46,910 bases of DNA from Chitinispirillaceae bacterium (lineage in GTDB: Bacteria > Fibrobacterota > Chitinivibrionia > Chitinivibrionales > Chitinispirillaceae): positions 1 to 46,910 of the forward strand of contig JAFGHA010000199.1 of assembly GCA_016930275.1 (NCBI GenBank), given 5' to 3'. Numbering within the stretch: the stretch's first letter is position 1; the number at the start of each line of letters is the position of its first letter. Positions 34,122 to 43,801 of this stretch are shown here, one piece after another. A program made the translations under genes and the position numbers. Below the pieces are notes generated by a model. The model was not told where the DNA came from and did not search any database. It worked only from the letters and a program-made list of their open reading frames with translations.

Positions 34122-34784
34122 ATGGAGGATATTCTGGAAAACGACCGTCGACGAATCGTCACCTTTAATCCGGGGGAATACCTCTTTCATCAGGATGAGA
34201 TGACGCAGGACCTGTTTATCCTGAAAAGCGGATCGGTGCGTATTTATAAAACCGAAGGCGGTGTTGAAATCGACCTTGATATGGTTGGTGCGGGTAATGT
34301 CGTGGGTGAGATCGCTTCCATTGACGGCGGGTGCAGGACTGCATCGGGTGTTGCCTGTGAAAAGTGCGAAGCGATCGTCATTCCGGCCGCGGAATTCAAA
34401 TGCATCCTTACATCGATACCGGAATGGTTCAGAAAGATCGCTCTGATACTCGTCCAGCGATTGCGTGAGGTCGATTCCCGCATCAGTCGCTCCATTGAAG
34501 GTGAACGTACGAATCACATCGCGGCAATTCTTTCTCTGTTCGCGTTCACCGATTTGTGTGAATCAACTGCCGAAGGGTTCGTTCTGGATCGGAAGATCAC
34601 TGAATATCAGATCGTCGATCTTCTCAATATTCCTCTAGGTGAAATTACCGCATCGCTTGAACGGCTGCACCGGCAAGGTTTTCTGCGTCTCGATCGTGCC
34701 GGTATTATTCTTTCCTCAAGAGAAGCGCTCGATCCGCTCACCGAGAAAGTGTTTCAGAGTACCACCGAACTGCCGGTTACCTGA
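34122..34784 (+). CDS. CRP/FNR-type cyclic-nucleotide-binding regulator
   Basis: 220 residues. The N-terminal beta-roll is clear: FNPGEYLFHQDEMTQDLFIL, LKSGSVRIYKTEGG, VGAGNVVGEIASIDGG; then the long dimer helix (WFRKIALILVQRLREVDSRI). The C-terminal part (ITEYQIVDLLNIPLGEITAS, LERLHRQGFLRLDRAG) is a winged HTH of the CRP type, though divergent. The phosphate-binding cassette lacks the usual Arg-Ser pair (GEIASIDGGCRTA), so the ligand is probably not cAMP. Six bases after the SPOR gene and 17 before the methyltransferase. Confidence 0.85.
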   Translation: MEDILENDRRRIVTFNPGEYLFHQDEMTQDLFILKSGSVRIYKTEGGVEIDLDMVGAGNVVGEIASIDGGCRTASGVACEKCEAIVIPAAEFKCILTSIPEWFRKIALILVQRLREVDSRISRSIEGERTNHIAAILSLFAFTDLCESTAEGFVLDRKITEYQIVDLLNIPLGEITASLERLHRQGFLRLDRAGIILSSREALDPLTEKVFQSTTELPVT

Positions 34785-34801
34785 GATACCTCGCAAACAA
34801 T

Positions 34802-35950
34802 ATGAAACATTCCGTTTGTCCAATCGTCATTTCCGCACCGGTAGGGCTGCTTCCTTTTACTGCCATTGAAGTGGCATCACTCGGATATCAGGTGCTCTGG
34901 AAAGGTGAAAGTTCACTTGGTATCAAAGCCGGGTGGGGTGACGTACTCCGGTTGAATCTGTGGCTGAGAACGGCACATCACGTTTTTTTTCAGCTGGATG
35001 ATTTCCTCTGCCGGGATCTGGATGAACTTTACAAAAGAGTAGCGACGATGCCGTGGGAATCGGTGATCGCTCCCGACGGGTATCTCAGCGTTACCGCAAC
35101 CGTTGATCAACCCGGTATCAGGGACCACCGGATAGTCAATGTCAAATGCAAAGATGCAATAGTCGATCGGATCAGCAGGGTGAAGGGACGACGTCCGGAC
35201 AGCGGAGCACAGCGGGATGGTACGGTTATCGCCGTATTCTGGAAAAAGCACCGCTGCAGTATATCCATCGATACGTCCGGGGAACCGCTTACCAGAAGAG
35301 GGTATCGTACCATACCGCTTAACGCGCCCATGCAGGAAACACTTGCCGCCGGAGTGGTAATGGCATCCCGATTTTCGAAGGGTGAGAATTTCATCAACCC
35401 GATGTGTGGTAGTGGTACCATTGCTATCGAAGCGGCGCTGATCGCATCCGGTAAAGCTCCGGGACTGACCAGAGAAAATTTCGGGTTCATGCATACACTT
35501 TTATATGGTAAAACCGAATGGGATACCCTTGTTGCCGATGCCCGCATGAAGTGCAGCGCGGTACAGGGTACCATTATCGCAACCGACAATGATCCGGCTG
35601 CCATTGATGCCACGCGAAGAAACGCCGCGGCAGCCGGAGTGGAAAGGTATCTGTCGCTCGCCGCGGGGGAGTTTGATGCGACTGAACTACCAGCGGGAAC
35701 CGGAGCCGTTGTCATCAATCCGGAATACGGAATCCGACTGGGGGAGGAACGTCTGCTGGTTGACAGTTATCGTTCCATCGGTAAATTTCTGAAACAGAAG
35801 TGCGCGGGGTACCGCGGCTATGTGTTTACCGGAAATGCCCGACTTGCCGGCAATGTGGGGTTGAAATCGGGGAAAAAGATAAAATTTTTGAACGGTACCA
35901 TTCCATGCCGATTGTACGAATATGAACTGTTCCCCGGACACGGCAAATGA
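34802..35950 (+). CDS. rlmL: RlmL/UPF0020-type 23S rRNA guanine-N2 methyltransferase
   Basis: 382 residues. N-terminal THUMP region ([18 protein letters not shown], then [10 protein letters not shown]) and C-terminal SAM-dependent methyltransferase ([37 protein letters not shown]). This family methylates G2445-type positions in 23S rRNA. The catalytic motif is [10 protein letters not shown] where NPPYG is usual, so the second Pro is Glu. No RlmK half is fused. It overlaps the next gene by four bases. The symbol is by family; the exact target base is not shown. Confidence 0.8.
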   Translation: MKHSVCPIVISAPVGLLPFTAIEVASLGYQVLWKGESSLGIKAGWGDVLRLNLWLRTAHHVFFQLDDFLCRDLDELYKRVATMPWESVIAPDGYLSVTATVDQPGIRDHRIVNVKCKDAIVDRISRVKGRRPDSGAQRDGTVIAVFWKKHRCSISIDTSGEPLTRRGYRTIPLNAPMQETLAAGVVMASRFSKGENFINPMCGSGTIAIEAALIASGKAPGLTRENFGFMHTLLYGKTEWDTLVADARMKCSAVQGTIIATDNDPAAIDATRRNAAAAGVERYLSLAAGEFDATELPAGTGAVVINPEYGIRLGEERLLVDSYRSIGKFLKQKCAGYRGYVFTGNARLAGNVGLKSGKKIKFLNGTIPCRLYEYELFPGHGK

Positions 35951-36321
35951 TCACCGGTAATGAGGAATCTGCAGCATTCGCACTGCCGGCAGACGATCCG
36001 GAACTGCTCAAACAGTGCATCGTAACCACATTCCGGTCAAGCGGCAAAGGAGGGCAGCATGTCAACAAAACCGACAGCGCCGTCCGCCTCCGGCATATTC
36101 CGACGGGAATCACCGTAACCTGTCAACGGGAACGAAGTCAGCACCTCAATAAACAGTTTGCCCTCGCACGTCTCCGGATAAAAATAGAAAAGCTTCTTGA
36201 ACAACCTGAAGAACGCAGGCCGACGAAAGTACCTTTGCATGAGAAAAGAAAACGCCGTCAGATGAAACTGCATAATTCGGCCAGAAAGAAAATGCGGAAA
36301 GCCCCCGATATCGATGAATGA
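35947..36321 (+). CDS. stand-alone GGQ peptidyl-tRNA hydrolase (ArfB / RF-1 domain family)
   Basis: 124 residues. Contains the release-factor catalytic motif in [19 protein letters not shown] and a basic C-terminal tail ([19 protein letters not shown]) that in ArfB/YaeJ enters the mRNA channel of stalled ribosomes. No codon-recognition domain. Likely rescues stalled ribosomes. The gene is translationally coupled to the rRNA methyltransferase, a translation-linked pairing. It could also be a release-factor-like paralogue of unknown role. Confidence 0.85.
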   Translation: MITGNEESAAFALPADDPELLKQCIVTTFRSSGKGGQHVNKTDSAVRLRHIPTGITVTCQRERSQHLNKQFALARLRIKIEKLLEQPEERRPTKVPLHEKRKRRQMKLHNSARKKMRKAPDIDE

Positions 36322-36354
36322 ATAACGGCAGACAAGCTCCGGTCTGATTTCCGT

Positions 36355-37332
36355 TTACCGCTCCGGGATGCAGTCAATAACCACTTTCATGGTATCCTTC
36401 CGTTGTGCCGTTTCAAACGCCATTATTCCATCCGTAAGCGGAAAACGTTTACTGATGAGGCAGGAAAGATCGGGACGGTGATTTTCTAGAAATCCGATTG
36501 CTGAACTGAAACGTCCGCAGCGGGATCCGAGAATGGTGATTTCATTGACGACCACCGGTGCCGGGTTGAATGAAAATCCTTTCGCATAGGTACTTTTTAG
36601 AACAATCGCTCCACGCGGGCGAACTTTCGTGAGCGCCTCCCCGAAAGCTGCTGATGACCCCGAGGCCTCAATGACAATGTCGAATGCATGGTCGGGGAGT
36701 GATGTTTGATCAAGCGTCGTTGAAATACCCTGCTGCTGAAGTAACGCCGTTTTCCATTTGTGTCGACCGGCAACCTGCAGTGAACAGCCGGTGGGTTTGA
36801 GTGTAAGTGCGACGCATTGTGCAAGTTTTCCATCGCCGATGAGAAGAACACGATGATCGGGAAGAATCGCCATCTGTTCCTGAATTTCAAGTGCGGCAGC
36901 AAGCGGTTCGATGAAGAGTGCGCTGTTGTCCGGAATTGTATCGGGCAGAGGAACGAGCGTGGGTAAAGGTACTGAAATGTATTCAGCGAATGCCCCGTTG
37001 CGGTTGACGATACCGATCACCGTTCGGTCGGGGCAATGTCGTTCAAGGTCTGCTTTACAAAAACTGCATTTCCCGCATCCGCAATTGATCTCGGCCGTCA
37101 CCCGTTTTCCGATCAGGCAGTCGTAGGATGCATCGGGGACCGATGCAACATAACCGTAAAATTCATGTCCGGGAATCCCGTTGAAACCGGGGACGTACCC
37201 GCGGGTTATTTCAATATCGGTATTACAGATACCGGCGGAAGCGATCTGAATGATTATTTCGTCAGATCTGTTTTCCGGAGCGGGAAAATCCGGAGTATAA
37301 CGGAGTTGGTCGTGAAAATGGAGCGCTTTCAA
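36355..37332 (-). CDS. zinc-dependent medium-chain alcohol dehydrogenase
   Basis: 325 residues, MDR superfamily. Catalytic zinc region ASAGICNTDIEI and GHEFYGYV; the structural zinc lobe is present (CGCGKCSFCKADLERHC); nucleotide-binding fold VLLIGDGKLAQCVALTL. Sequence style is close to threonine/sorbitol dehydrogenase-like and polyol dehydrogenases, but the substrate cannot be told. It converges with the GGQ gene and stands alone. Confidence 0.85.
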   Translation of the reverse strand: MKALHFHDQLRYTPDFPAPENRSDEIIIQIASAGICNTDIEITRGYVPGFNGIPGHEFYGYVASVPDASYDCLIGKRVTAEINCGCGKCSFCKADLERHCPDRTVIGIVNRNGAFAEYISVPLPTLVPLPDTIPDNSALFIEPLAAALEIQEQMAILPDHRVLLIGDGKLAQCVALTLKPTGCSLQVAGRHKWKTALLQQQGISTTLDQTSLPDHAFDIVIEASGSSAAFGEALTKVRPRGAIVLKSTYAKGFSFNPAPVVVNEITILGSRCGRFSSAIGFLENHRPDLSCLISKRFPLTDGIMAFETAQRKDTMKVVIDCIPER

Positions 37333-37385
37333 TGATTTCTTCTCATGGAATGTTGTATCGTGAGGGTTGTTTAATTATATGAAAA

Positions 37386-37410
37386 TAAAAAAGGCCGGGT
37401 TCTCCGGCCT
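37386..37410 (-). terminator. terminator after the Ig-like-repeat lipoprotein gene
   Basis: On the minus strand: AGGCCGG, loop AGAAC, CCGGCCT, then TTTTTTATTTTC. A seven-pair GC-rich stem and a T-run, 26 bases past the stop at 37436. Confidence 0.8.
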
Positions 37411-37435
37411 GAAAATTCACGATGGTAAAAACCAA

Positions 37436-39334
37436 CTACTTGGTCCAGATGAGCGCGAACAGACCTTTCTGATCAACCCAGATGAATTCACCTTTGACCG
37501 CATCGTAGGTAACGTAATAATCTCCATCCAAACCTTCAACCATTGATGACTTGATGGTCATGGTAGGTGCGGTTTCTCCGAACGTCTGAGTAATTGACTT
37601 GGAAAATTCCCGGTAATACGGGTCGGCATTGTATTGAAATGCGAATTGCCGGAAATTTTTCTCTGCCAGACTCCAGTTGATGGTACAACTTTTAACCGCG
37701 GTTTTGACCGCGGTCGGTCCGTCGCCGTCAATATCTACCGTTGTAAAGGTGAGGTTTTCCATTCCCGGCAGCGGATCTTCAGTAGGCACATTGTACCGTT
37801 TAAGAATATCGGTAGTCAGGGTATCCCTGACGACATACACGGTCCGGATCTCGGTACTGCGGAGTCTGGCGTTATCGGTGCAGGTATAGGTGATGGTGTA
37901 CTTGCCTAGTGTTTTGACGTTGACAGTTCCGCTTTTCGTGATCTTGTCGGTGACATCGCCGTCAAATTCATCCCAGGCGGTTGCACCCGGATCGACGTAG
38001 GCAGCGCCACCAGCGAGGGTGGTATCGGGATTTCTTCCGAGCAGGGTGATTACCGGTGGATCGGTATCAAATTCGGATTTAATCACTTTTACAATTCTGA
38101 TTTTCTGCGTAGTGAGACCGGCGGAATTGGTAACCGTATAAGTCACCTGATAGGTTCCCGCAACGTCGATATTGTTGGTAACATTGGTATCCACGACCAC
38201 TACCTGATCGGTGAGATCGATAAGTGCACCGTCTTCAACGGTAAACGCGTTGTATCCGGGTTCTTTCCATGTCGTTTTAATCAGAACCTCAATCACCGAA
38301 TCGGGAAAGGTAAGCTCGATTACCGGTGCGGTAACATCTATATCTCTTTTACCGGTATTGATGAAACGTCGCTTTGGTGTCGCCGCATTGCCTGCTTTGT
38401 CGTTCACGCTGTAGGTGATCACCCAGTATTGGAGTGACAGCTGGGTCATGGGAGATACCTTGACGCTGTCGTGCAGATCGCCGTCTACATTATCCTCCGC
38501 GGTATATCCGGGCTCAACGTAGCGCTGTTTGAATTCTTCGATGGTCTCATCTTCTTCCATATAAATCGTATCGGCACCCAGCAAGGTGATCACCGGAGGA
38601 ATATTATCGGTTCCGACCTGGCCTTCCTTAACAATCACATAACAGTCGACGGAGGTCGAATTACCGGCAACATCGGAAACGGAATAGTTCACTATATAGG
38701 TCCCGGGAACGTTGACATCGATGGTTTCGATGCCTTCCTTCTTCACCTTTGAACGCAGATCACCGTCCGTGAGATCGAATGCGGTAATGGTGGGTTCCAT
38801 GAACGTTCCTCCCTTGGTGATATATACCGTATCTACCGAGAGGGTGAGTGTCGGTGGTTTTGTATCAACCACTTCCTGCTCGACAACATAAACGTATCTT
38901 GTCGTGGTACCGACATTATTCGAGGTATCCTGAGCGGAATATTTGATAGTATACGGGACCGTGTTCACTTTAAAAATATTGACATCGTACTGCGGGTCGA
39001 AAATGGTGATCGGCCCACCCCCCTGATCGGTAACCGAAATAGATGCCGGATCAAGATACAGGGCAAGCTGATTATTGGGATCGTCTTTCAGAATGGAAAC
39101 CGTATCACCCAGAAGAATCTTGATGACCGGATGGGTGGTATCGGCAAGATCAAAAAGATCCGCCTGACCGTTCTCGTCGAGATCATTCAGCAGGTCGGGA
39201 TTCGAAAGAACCCGCGGATCAACGGCATCACCATTGAGATCAATAGGGTTGTTGAATTCGATCTGTGAACATTGAAAGAGAACAATGACGACGATGAATG
39301 ACCGGACTCCTGCATGGAATAATTTTCTAATCAT
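37436..39334 (-). CDS. surface lipoprotein with repeated DUF5011 Ig-like domains
   Basis: 632 residues. Lipoprotein signal (SFIVVIVLFQC). Residues ~30-65 carry an Asp/Asn-rich segment (DLDENGQADLFDLAD) like a calcium-binding dockerin-type loop. Then about five DUF5011/HYR-type beta-sandwich repeats, each opening with a form of D-x-x-PP-V-I-T-L and closing with TYTVxDxxGN (examples: NIPPVITLLGADTIYMEED, VPGTYIVNYSVSDVAGN, DPPVITLLGRNPD). The last ~130 residues are a separate domain with no recognised family. Presumably an exposed adhesive or structural protein. Eleven bases upstream lies the TPR gene on the same strand. Confidence 0.85.
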   Translation of the reverse strand: MIRKLFHAGVRSFIVVIVLFQCSQIEFNNPIDLNGDAVDPRVLSNPDLLNDLDENGQADLFDLADTTHPVIKILLGDTVSILKDDPNNQLALYLDPASISVTDQGGGPITIFDPQYDVNIFKVNTVPYTIKYSAQDTSNNVGTTTRYVYVVEQEVVDTKPPTLTLSVDTVYITKGGTFMEPTITAFDLTDGDLRSKVKKEGIETIDVNVPGTYIVNYSVSDVAGNSTSVDCYVIVKEGQVGTDNIPPVITLLGADTIYMEEDETIEEFKQRYVEPGYTAEDNVDGDLHDSVKVSPMTQLSLQYWVITYSVNDKAGNAATPKRRFINTGKRDIDVTAPVIELTFPDSVIEVLIKTTWKEPGYNAFTVEDGALIDLTDQVVVVDTNVTNNIDVAGTYQVTYTVTNSAGLTTQKIRIVKVIKSEFDTDPPVITLLGRNPDTTLAGGAAYVDPGATAWDEFDGDVTDKITKSGTVNVKTLGKYTITYTCTDNARLRSTEIRTVYVVRDTLTTDILKRYNVPTEDPLPGMENLTFTTVDIDGDGPTAVKTAVKSCTINWSLAEKNFRQFAFQYNADPYYREFSKSITQTFGETAPTMTIKSSMVEGLDGDYYVTYDAVKGEFIWVDQKGLFALIWTK

Positions 39335-39345
39335 CAGGAACCTCC

Positions 39346-41481
39346 TTACTTGCCGAAAACAATAGGTAAAGCAATGGATAAACCGAAGCTGGTCATACCA
39401 ACTCCGACTCCGAGATAACAGAGATTTCGTTTCTTCTGAAGATCTTTTAGTGCATTATGAGCTTCATTAACCGCGTCAACGGTGCGGGCGTTATCGTATT
39501 CATTCTGTTTATCCTGAACATAGGAATCGACGAGCACACTTAGAGCGATCGCACCTGCGGTGAGAACACCGGAACCGATCCTCCAGAAAAAGGGACCACG
39601 CCAGTTCTTCTGATTCGTATTTGTAGGTATTACCACACGTCGTTCCTCTTTGCCGCATTGGGTATTGATGGCAATGATATCGCTTCCGTACTCACCCGTA
39701 GTATCCATATCATCCACAAGATCGATTGCTTTTTTGCAATTGCCGCCCTGCATTTCGAGTTTCGCCAGCCGGACGGTCACTTCGGGATCATTGAAACGTC
39801 GGGCGATGAAGAGTGAATAGGCATCTCTGGCGTTTTCCAGATATCCGGCGTTTTCAAACATTATACCGGCTTTCGCAAGATATTCCTTGTAGGCATTATT
39901 GTTGATCTGGAACAGGCTGACATAGCACTCTGCCGCTTCTGCCTGCTGTCCGGTTGACGTGTATATTTCAGCGAGTTTCTGCCAGGCGTCGACGTTGTCC
40001 TGTTGAAGACCGAGGCTGCTGCGGTAGGCATTGATCGCCTGCTCGTTTGCGGTGCCGAGCGCCTCGTAACGAAGACCGAGATCGTAATAGTCACTCTGGT
40101 CGAGTGAACGGCCTGCTGCTGCTGCTTTATTAAGATAATTTTGCGCCTGCTGGAGATTGTTGAGACCGATACTTACAAGAGCGAGCTGGAAGTAGATTTC
40201 TCCGTCTTCACCTCCCTGCGAGAGCACCGATTCGTATTCACTTTTCGCCTGGTTGAGATTGCCCTGGGCTTCATAAATTCTCGCTTTTTCGATCCGGGCG
40301 ACCAGTGCGAGCGACGGTTCTCCCGCTGCTTCATCAGCTGCATTCAGTGCGGCATCATAGGATTTAGCCATACGTTGAAATGTCGCCAGTTGGAGTGAAA
40401 GTGCAGGGTATTTTCCACTGAATGCTGAATACAGCTCATTCTGAACTTTAATTGCCAAATCAAACTGCTGGGCACGGGCATAGTTCTGCGCACCTATGTA
40501 TCGGGCAAGATGCTGATTACCCCCCTTGACCAGTTTCTCGAATGAGGAAACCGCTTTCTCGGCATTTGTCTTGGTATAATCGCCTGCGGAAACAATTGCA
40601 TTCCCGAGGAGTTCGATCTGTCGCAGGTTCTTACCCATGACGGATTCCGCGAGAAATTCCTGTGTTTCCCTGGGTATGGTTCCGACCAGTGCACCGGCAG
40701 CTTCGTTGAGCAGATCAAAAAGACCGTCTTCAAATTCGGAAAGTCCAATCTCACTGGTACTCGCGACTATTTTTTTATTATCCGTAATTGAATAGAGCTC
40801 AACAGCGAATTTCACGCTTTTACCTTTGGGTTCATATTCGGAGTAAAGAAGGTAGGTCGCCCCGATTTTCCGGGAAGTTTCGATATAGTTTGTACGTGAA
40901 ATACGTCTGGTAAAATCACGGAAATATTGGATATTGTTCGCGACACGTTCAAACGGGACCACCTGAATTCCGGGAAGAGCACCCAGTTTGAAATGAAAAT
41001 AGGCCTCTGCAACTGCAGAGATATACTTGGTTTTAGTCTCATTGGAATAGGGGGCGTATACAGGTCGGGCAATCATCAGAAACGGCGGACCGGCTCGTTT
41101 CACACTGTTGCTCACCTGTTGATTCGGTGGTGTCGGTTGAATCGGTGAAAAAACCTTTTTGGGCTTTGATTCTACCACAGGAGCCGGTGGAGTTGCCTGG
41201 CGGGGAGGTGTCGATTTTTCGGATTTGACCTGCGTATCGGCAGATGGTTTCTTTTGAGGTGCAGGGGATATGGTCTCTTTTTTTTCGGGTGTTGCCGGTG
41301 CGTTTTCTTTTGCGACCGGCTTTTCATCAAGAAAGGGGTCGTCCTCAATCGCTTCGTCGTCCCAATCTTCAGCGTCCATTTCGAATGCATCATCGCCTTG
41401 CGAATACAGCGGCGATGTGAATGGTGCAAGGAATAGAAATGATGAAAGAATAACGAATTTAAACGTTAAAAATTTGGTCAT
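39346..41481 (-). CDS. secreted TPR protein with acidic/proline-rich N-terminus
   Basis: About 711 residues from ATG 41481, chosen for its signal peptide (FVILSSFLFLAPFTSPLYSQ). Next: an acidic stretch (residues ~20-60), a Lys/Pro/Thr-rich linker (~60-130), a domain of ~170 residues (PFLMIARPVYAPYSNET; GATYLLYSEYEPKGKSV) with the look of CsgG/TolB-N-like lipoprotein folds, then eight or so TPR repeats, and a C-terminal pair of hydrophobic helices (WRIGSGVLTAGAIALSVLV; CYLGVGVGMTSFGLSIALPI). A periplasmic or outer-membrane scaffold is likely. Probably co-transcribed with the Ig-repeat lipoprotein, perhaps as its export or anchoring partner. Confidence 0.75.
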   Translation of the reverse strand: MTKFLTFKFVILSSFLFLAPFTSPLYSQGDDAFEMDAEDWDDEAIEDDPFLDEKPVAKENAPATPEKKETISPAPQKKPSADTQVKSEKSTPPRQATPPAPVVESKPKKVFSPIQPTPPNQQVSNSVKRAGPPFLMIARPVYAPYSNETKTKYISAVAEAYFHFKLGALPGIQVVPFERVANNIQYFRDFTRRISRTNYIETSRKIGATYLLYSEYEPKGKSVKFAVELYSITDNKKIVASTSEIGLSEFEDGLFDLLNEAAGALVGTIPRETQEFLAESVMGKNLRQIELLGNAIVSAGDYTKTNAEKAVSSFEKLVKGGNQHLARYIGAQNYARAQQFDLAIKVQNELYSAFSGKYPALSLQLATFQRMAKSYDAALNAADEAAGEPSLALVARIEKARIYEAQGNLNQAKSEYESVLSQGGEDGEIYFQLALVSIGLNNLQQAQNYLNKAAAAGRSLDQSDYYDLGLRYEALGTANEQAINAYRSSLGLQQDNVDAWQKLAEIYTSTGQQAEAAECYVSLFQINNNAYKEYLAKAGIMFENAGYLENARDAYSLFIARRFNDPEVTVRLAKLEMQGGNCKKAIDLVDDMDTTGEYGSDIIAINTQCGKEERRVVIPTNTNQKNWRGPFFWRIGSGVLTAGAIALSVLVDSYVQDKQNEYDNARTVDAVNEAHNALKDLQKKRNLCYLGVGVGMTSFGLSIALPIVFGK

Positions 41482-41665
41482 GGCGTCTGATACCCTTCGT
41501 GGACAGCTTTTCATTTTCATTTAGTGTTGGAACAAAAACGTCACGTTCACACTACCAACCCTTAAGGCACTACCATACTATATGATAAGTAATATAATAA
41601 TTCTGGGGAAAAAACCTTAATATTCGTCGACAGGCGGTATTTGTGTAGTGTGGTTACCGATGAAT

Positions 41666-41697
41666 CATGTTCCGGAATGAGTGAACTCCGGAACATG
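41666..41697. terminator. perfect 11-bp inverted repeat after the chorismate-synthase-like gene
   Basis: CATGTTCCGGA and TCCGGAACATG with ten bases between, ten bases past the stop of the minus-strand gene. It could end transcription, but there is no T-run on the minus strand, so the role is uncertain. Confidence 0.45.
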
Positions 41698-41706
41698 TTC
41701 CCTGGT

Positions 41707-43035
41707 TTATGAAATCATTTTCCGCAATTCCTGATAGCCGATATGCGCTATTAGATTATCGAGAAGTATCATTGCCGTATAATTTTCAGCAACCGGCCAT
41801 ATGCGGGCGACGATTGTCGGATCACGGCGGGTGATAGCCGCAAGTTCTTTATTTTCAAGAGTATACTTATCGATAGTGTTCTGTTTTTTATCGATGGTAG
41901 GAGTTCCTTTAACGGCAATCCGACAGACAATATCCTGACCGGTAGCCAGACCACCGGTAATTCCACCGGCATTGTTTGAATCAAATACGATTTTACCGTT
42001 TTCATTATGCATGCGGTCATTGCTCTGAAACCCGGTCATATTTTTGACTCCGAAACCGGCACCGACTTCAACGCCTTTGACCGCGCCGATACCCAGCATA
42101 CGTCCGAGCTCGCCATCGAGTTTTTCGAACACCGGTTCTCCAAGACCTGCAGGAATACCCCGGGCGATTACTTCAACGATCCCGCCCGCACTGTCGCCGG
42201 TCGAGGAAATCCGATTCACCGCATCAACCATCTCCTGCGCAACTTCACTATCCGGACAGTTTACGATATGGTGAACACTGTATTTTTTTTCTATTGCAGT
42301 TCGATCCATAGGAAGTGCCTTGTCACGTATATCATCAATTTCCTTTTCGATTTCAGAAAAGATTTTCATTTTTTCAAGAAACCGCATTTCGGTTTTCAAT
42401 CGGCCACGGACATATAATTGCTGATAGAACGGATCGAAATCCATTCTCATTTGCTTATATTGACGTGTCTTTTCACTGATTACAGAGTGGTCCATATCCG
42501 GACACCGGACACCGGCCATTTCACGGACATACGAAAGAACTTCTATCCCGCATTTTTCCAGAATCTTTTTTGCGATAAAGCCCGCAGCGACGATGGCGGA
42601 AGTATAACGACCGCTGAAAATTCCCGCACCGATAGCATCGTCACAAGGACCGTATTTCTGGAATGAGGCGTATGATGCATGACCGGGACGCGGAGTCCGG
42701 TTGGTGTCCTGGTATTGCTTTATATGAATGAAGTGACGATCGAGGTTGGGAATGAGAAGAGTCAACGGGGTTCCGTTGGTGTAGCCTTCGTTTCCGGCGC
42801 CTTCGATGGTATCCGCCGGATTCGTACCGGTGTATATAATCGGAAGATCGGGTTCTTTGCGTGGAGAGGAGAGTTCATCCGCTCCAGGCTTTCGAAGAAG
42901 GAGATCACCGTAGATTTCCTGTTCAGTAAATTTCATTCCAGATGGAACACCTTGAATGAGTGCGGACAATCCTTCCTGGTAGGAACCGCCGGAAACAGAT
43001 ACCTGAAACAGCCTTCCGAAATGACATCCAAACAT
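41707..43035 (-). CDS. chorismate synthase homologue with altered catalytic motifs
   Basis: 442 residues; normal chorismate synthase is about 360-400. Family membership is clear: RPGHASYASFQKYG, RGIPAGLGEPVFEKLDGELG, AVKGVEVGAGFG, NNAGGITGGLATGQ and TPTIDKKQNTIDKYT match AroC in order. However, the signature FGESHG aligns without gaps to SGGSYQ (Glu to Gly, catalytic His to Tyr), and GGGRSSARET reads GAGIFSGRYTS. About 60 extra residues, charged and coiled-coil-like (RFLEKMKIFSEIEKEIDDIR), are inserted after residue ~190. The second active-site His (RPGHA) remains. It may be a paralogue with another reaction or a divergent AroC; hence no symbol. AGGAG ribosome site fixes the start. Confidence 0.8.
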   Translation of the reverse strand: MFGCHFGRLFQVSVSGGSYQEGLSALIQGVPSGMKFTEQEIYGDLLLRKPGADELSSPRKEPDLPIIYTGTNPADTIEGAGNEGYTNGTPLTLLIPNLDRHFIHIKQYQDTNRTPRPGHASYASFQKYGPCDDAIGAGIFSGRYTSAIVAAGFIAKKILEKCGIEVLSYVREMAGVRCPDMDHSVISEKTRQYKQMRMDFDPFYQQLYVRGRLKTEMRFLEKMKIFSEIEKEIDDIRDKALPMDRTAIEKKYSVHHIVNCPDSEVAQEMVDAVNRISSTGDSAGGIVEVIARGIPAGLGEPVFEKLDGELGRMLGIGAVKGVEVGAGFGVKNMTGFQSNDRMHNENGKIVFDSNNAGGITGGLATGQDIVCRIAVKGTPTIDKKQNTIDKYTLENKELAAITRRDPTIVARIWPVAENYTAMILLDNLIAHIGYQELRKMIS

Positions 43036-43300
43036 ATGATGAGCTCCTTTGATTTTTAATAGCTAAATTCTGTTAAATATAACCAATGAATAAGTACCCG
43101 CTCAAGCCGGACGAATCAATAGGGAAGGAGTTGCATAAAATAATCGTGGTAAAATACGGAATCCTCACTGCAAAGAAATGCTGAATTACAGAAAAAAACA
43201 CCCTTTATGCCAAGAGTGGCGAAAAAAGCATAAAGAAATATCAGGATATCAGAAAAATGAAATCCAGACTGCAGAAGATAAAAAACAAAGCTTGATTCCG

Positions 43301-43531
43301 TTATTTGAATCTGCTCTCGAGGAGTTGGCGCATGGCCTCTTCGTCGAGAATAAAAGAGCCTGCAACATGGGCTGAATTCTGAAGTGCACGGGGAGGAAAA
43401 GAGTCTTCGTTATCATCGTTGGCGAGAATGATGATTTCAACGTCTTTTCCGATAAGATCTTTCAATTCGTGGTGGGTGATCACCAGATTTTCGGATCGAA
43501 CGCGTTGTTTGAGACGGATTGCAGTTTGCAT
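43301..43531 (-). CDS. small antitoxin-like protein, orphan
   Basis: 76 residues from ATG 43531 (AAGGAG eight bases upstream); the frame is open up to 43585. The pattern RSENLVITHHELKDLIGKDV followed by EIIILANDD is typical of short antitoxin-type proteins with an N-terminal DNA-binding strand and a disordered C-terminus. No toxin partner is visible within several hundred bases on either side. Function not established. Confidence 0.55.
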   Translation of the reverse strand: MQTAIRLKQRVRSENLVITHHELKDLIGKDVEIIILANDDNEDSFPPRALQNSAHVAGSFILDEEAMRQLLESRFK

Positions 43532-43801
43532 TTGAAAACTCCTTATCGGTATAGGGCGTCGCTTCATAAAACTACAAAAATTCAACTCCTGTTGGAAAGA
43601 TATTTTTGATGATGTTCCTGCAGGATATGAGGAAAAGAAGAGTCAATACAAATAGGTTACCAGAGAGTGAAGGAGAACTTTATACCGGTAGTACAATCGG
43701 TGGGAGGGGGGCACAACCGGTGGTATCATATCTGGAGACGTAAGTTTTACAGAGCATTTTACACTATCAGGTAAATACTATGACAATTCCGTGGATTTGT
43801 A

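Noticed and set aside
43178..43375. 65-codon plus-strand open frame
   Set aside because: Its second half is antisense to the well-started antitoxin-like gene and the rest reads as low-quality Lys-rich text.
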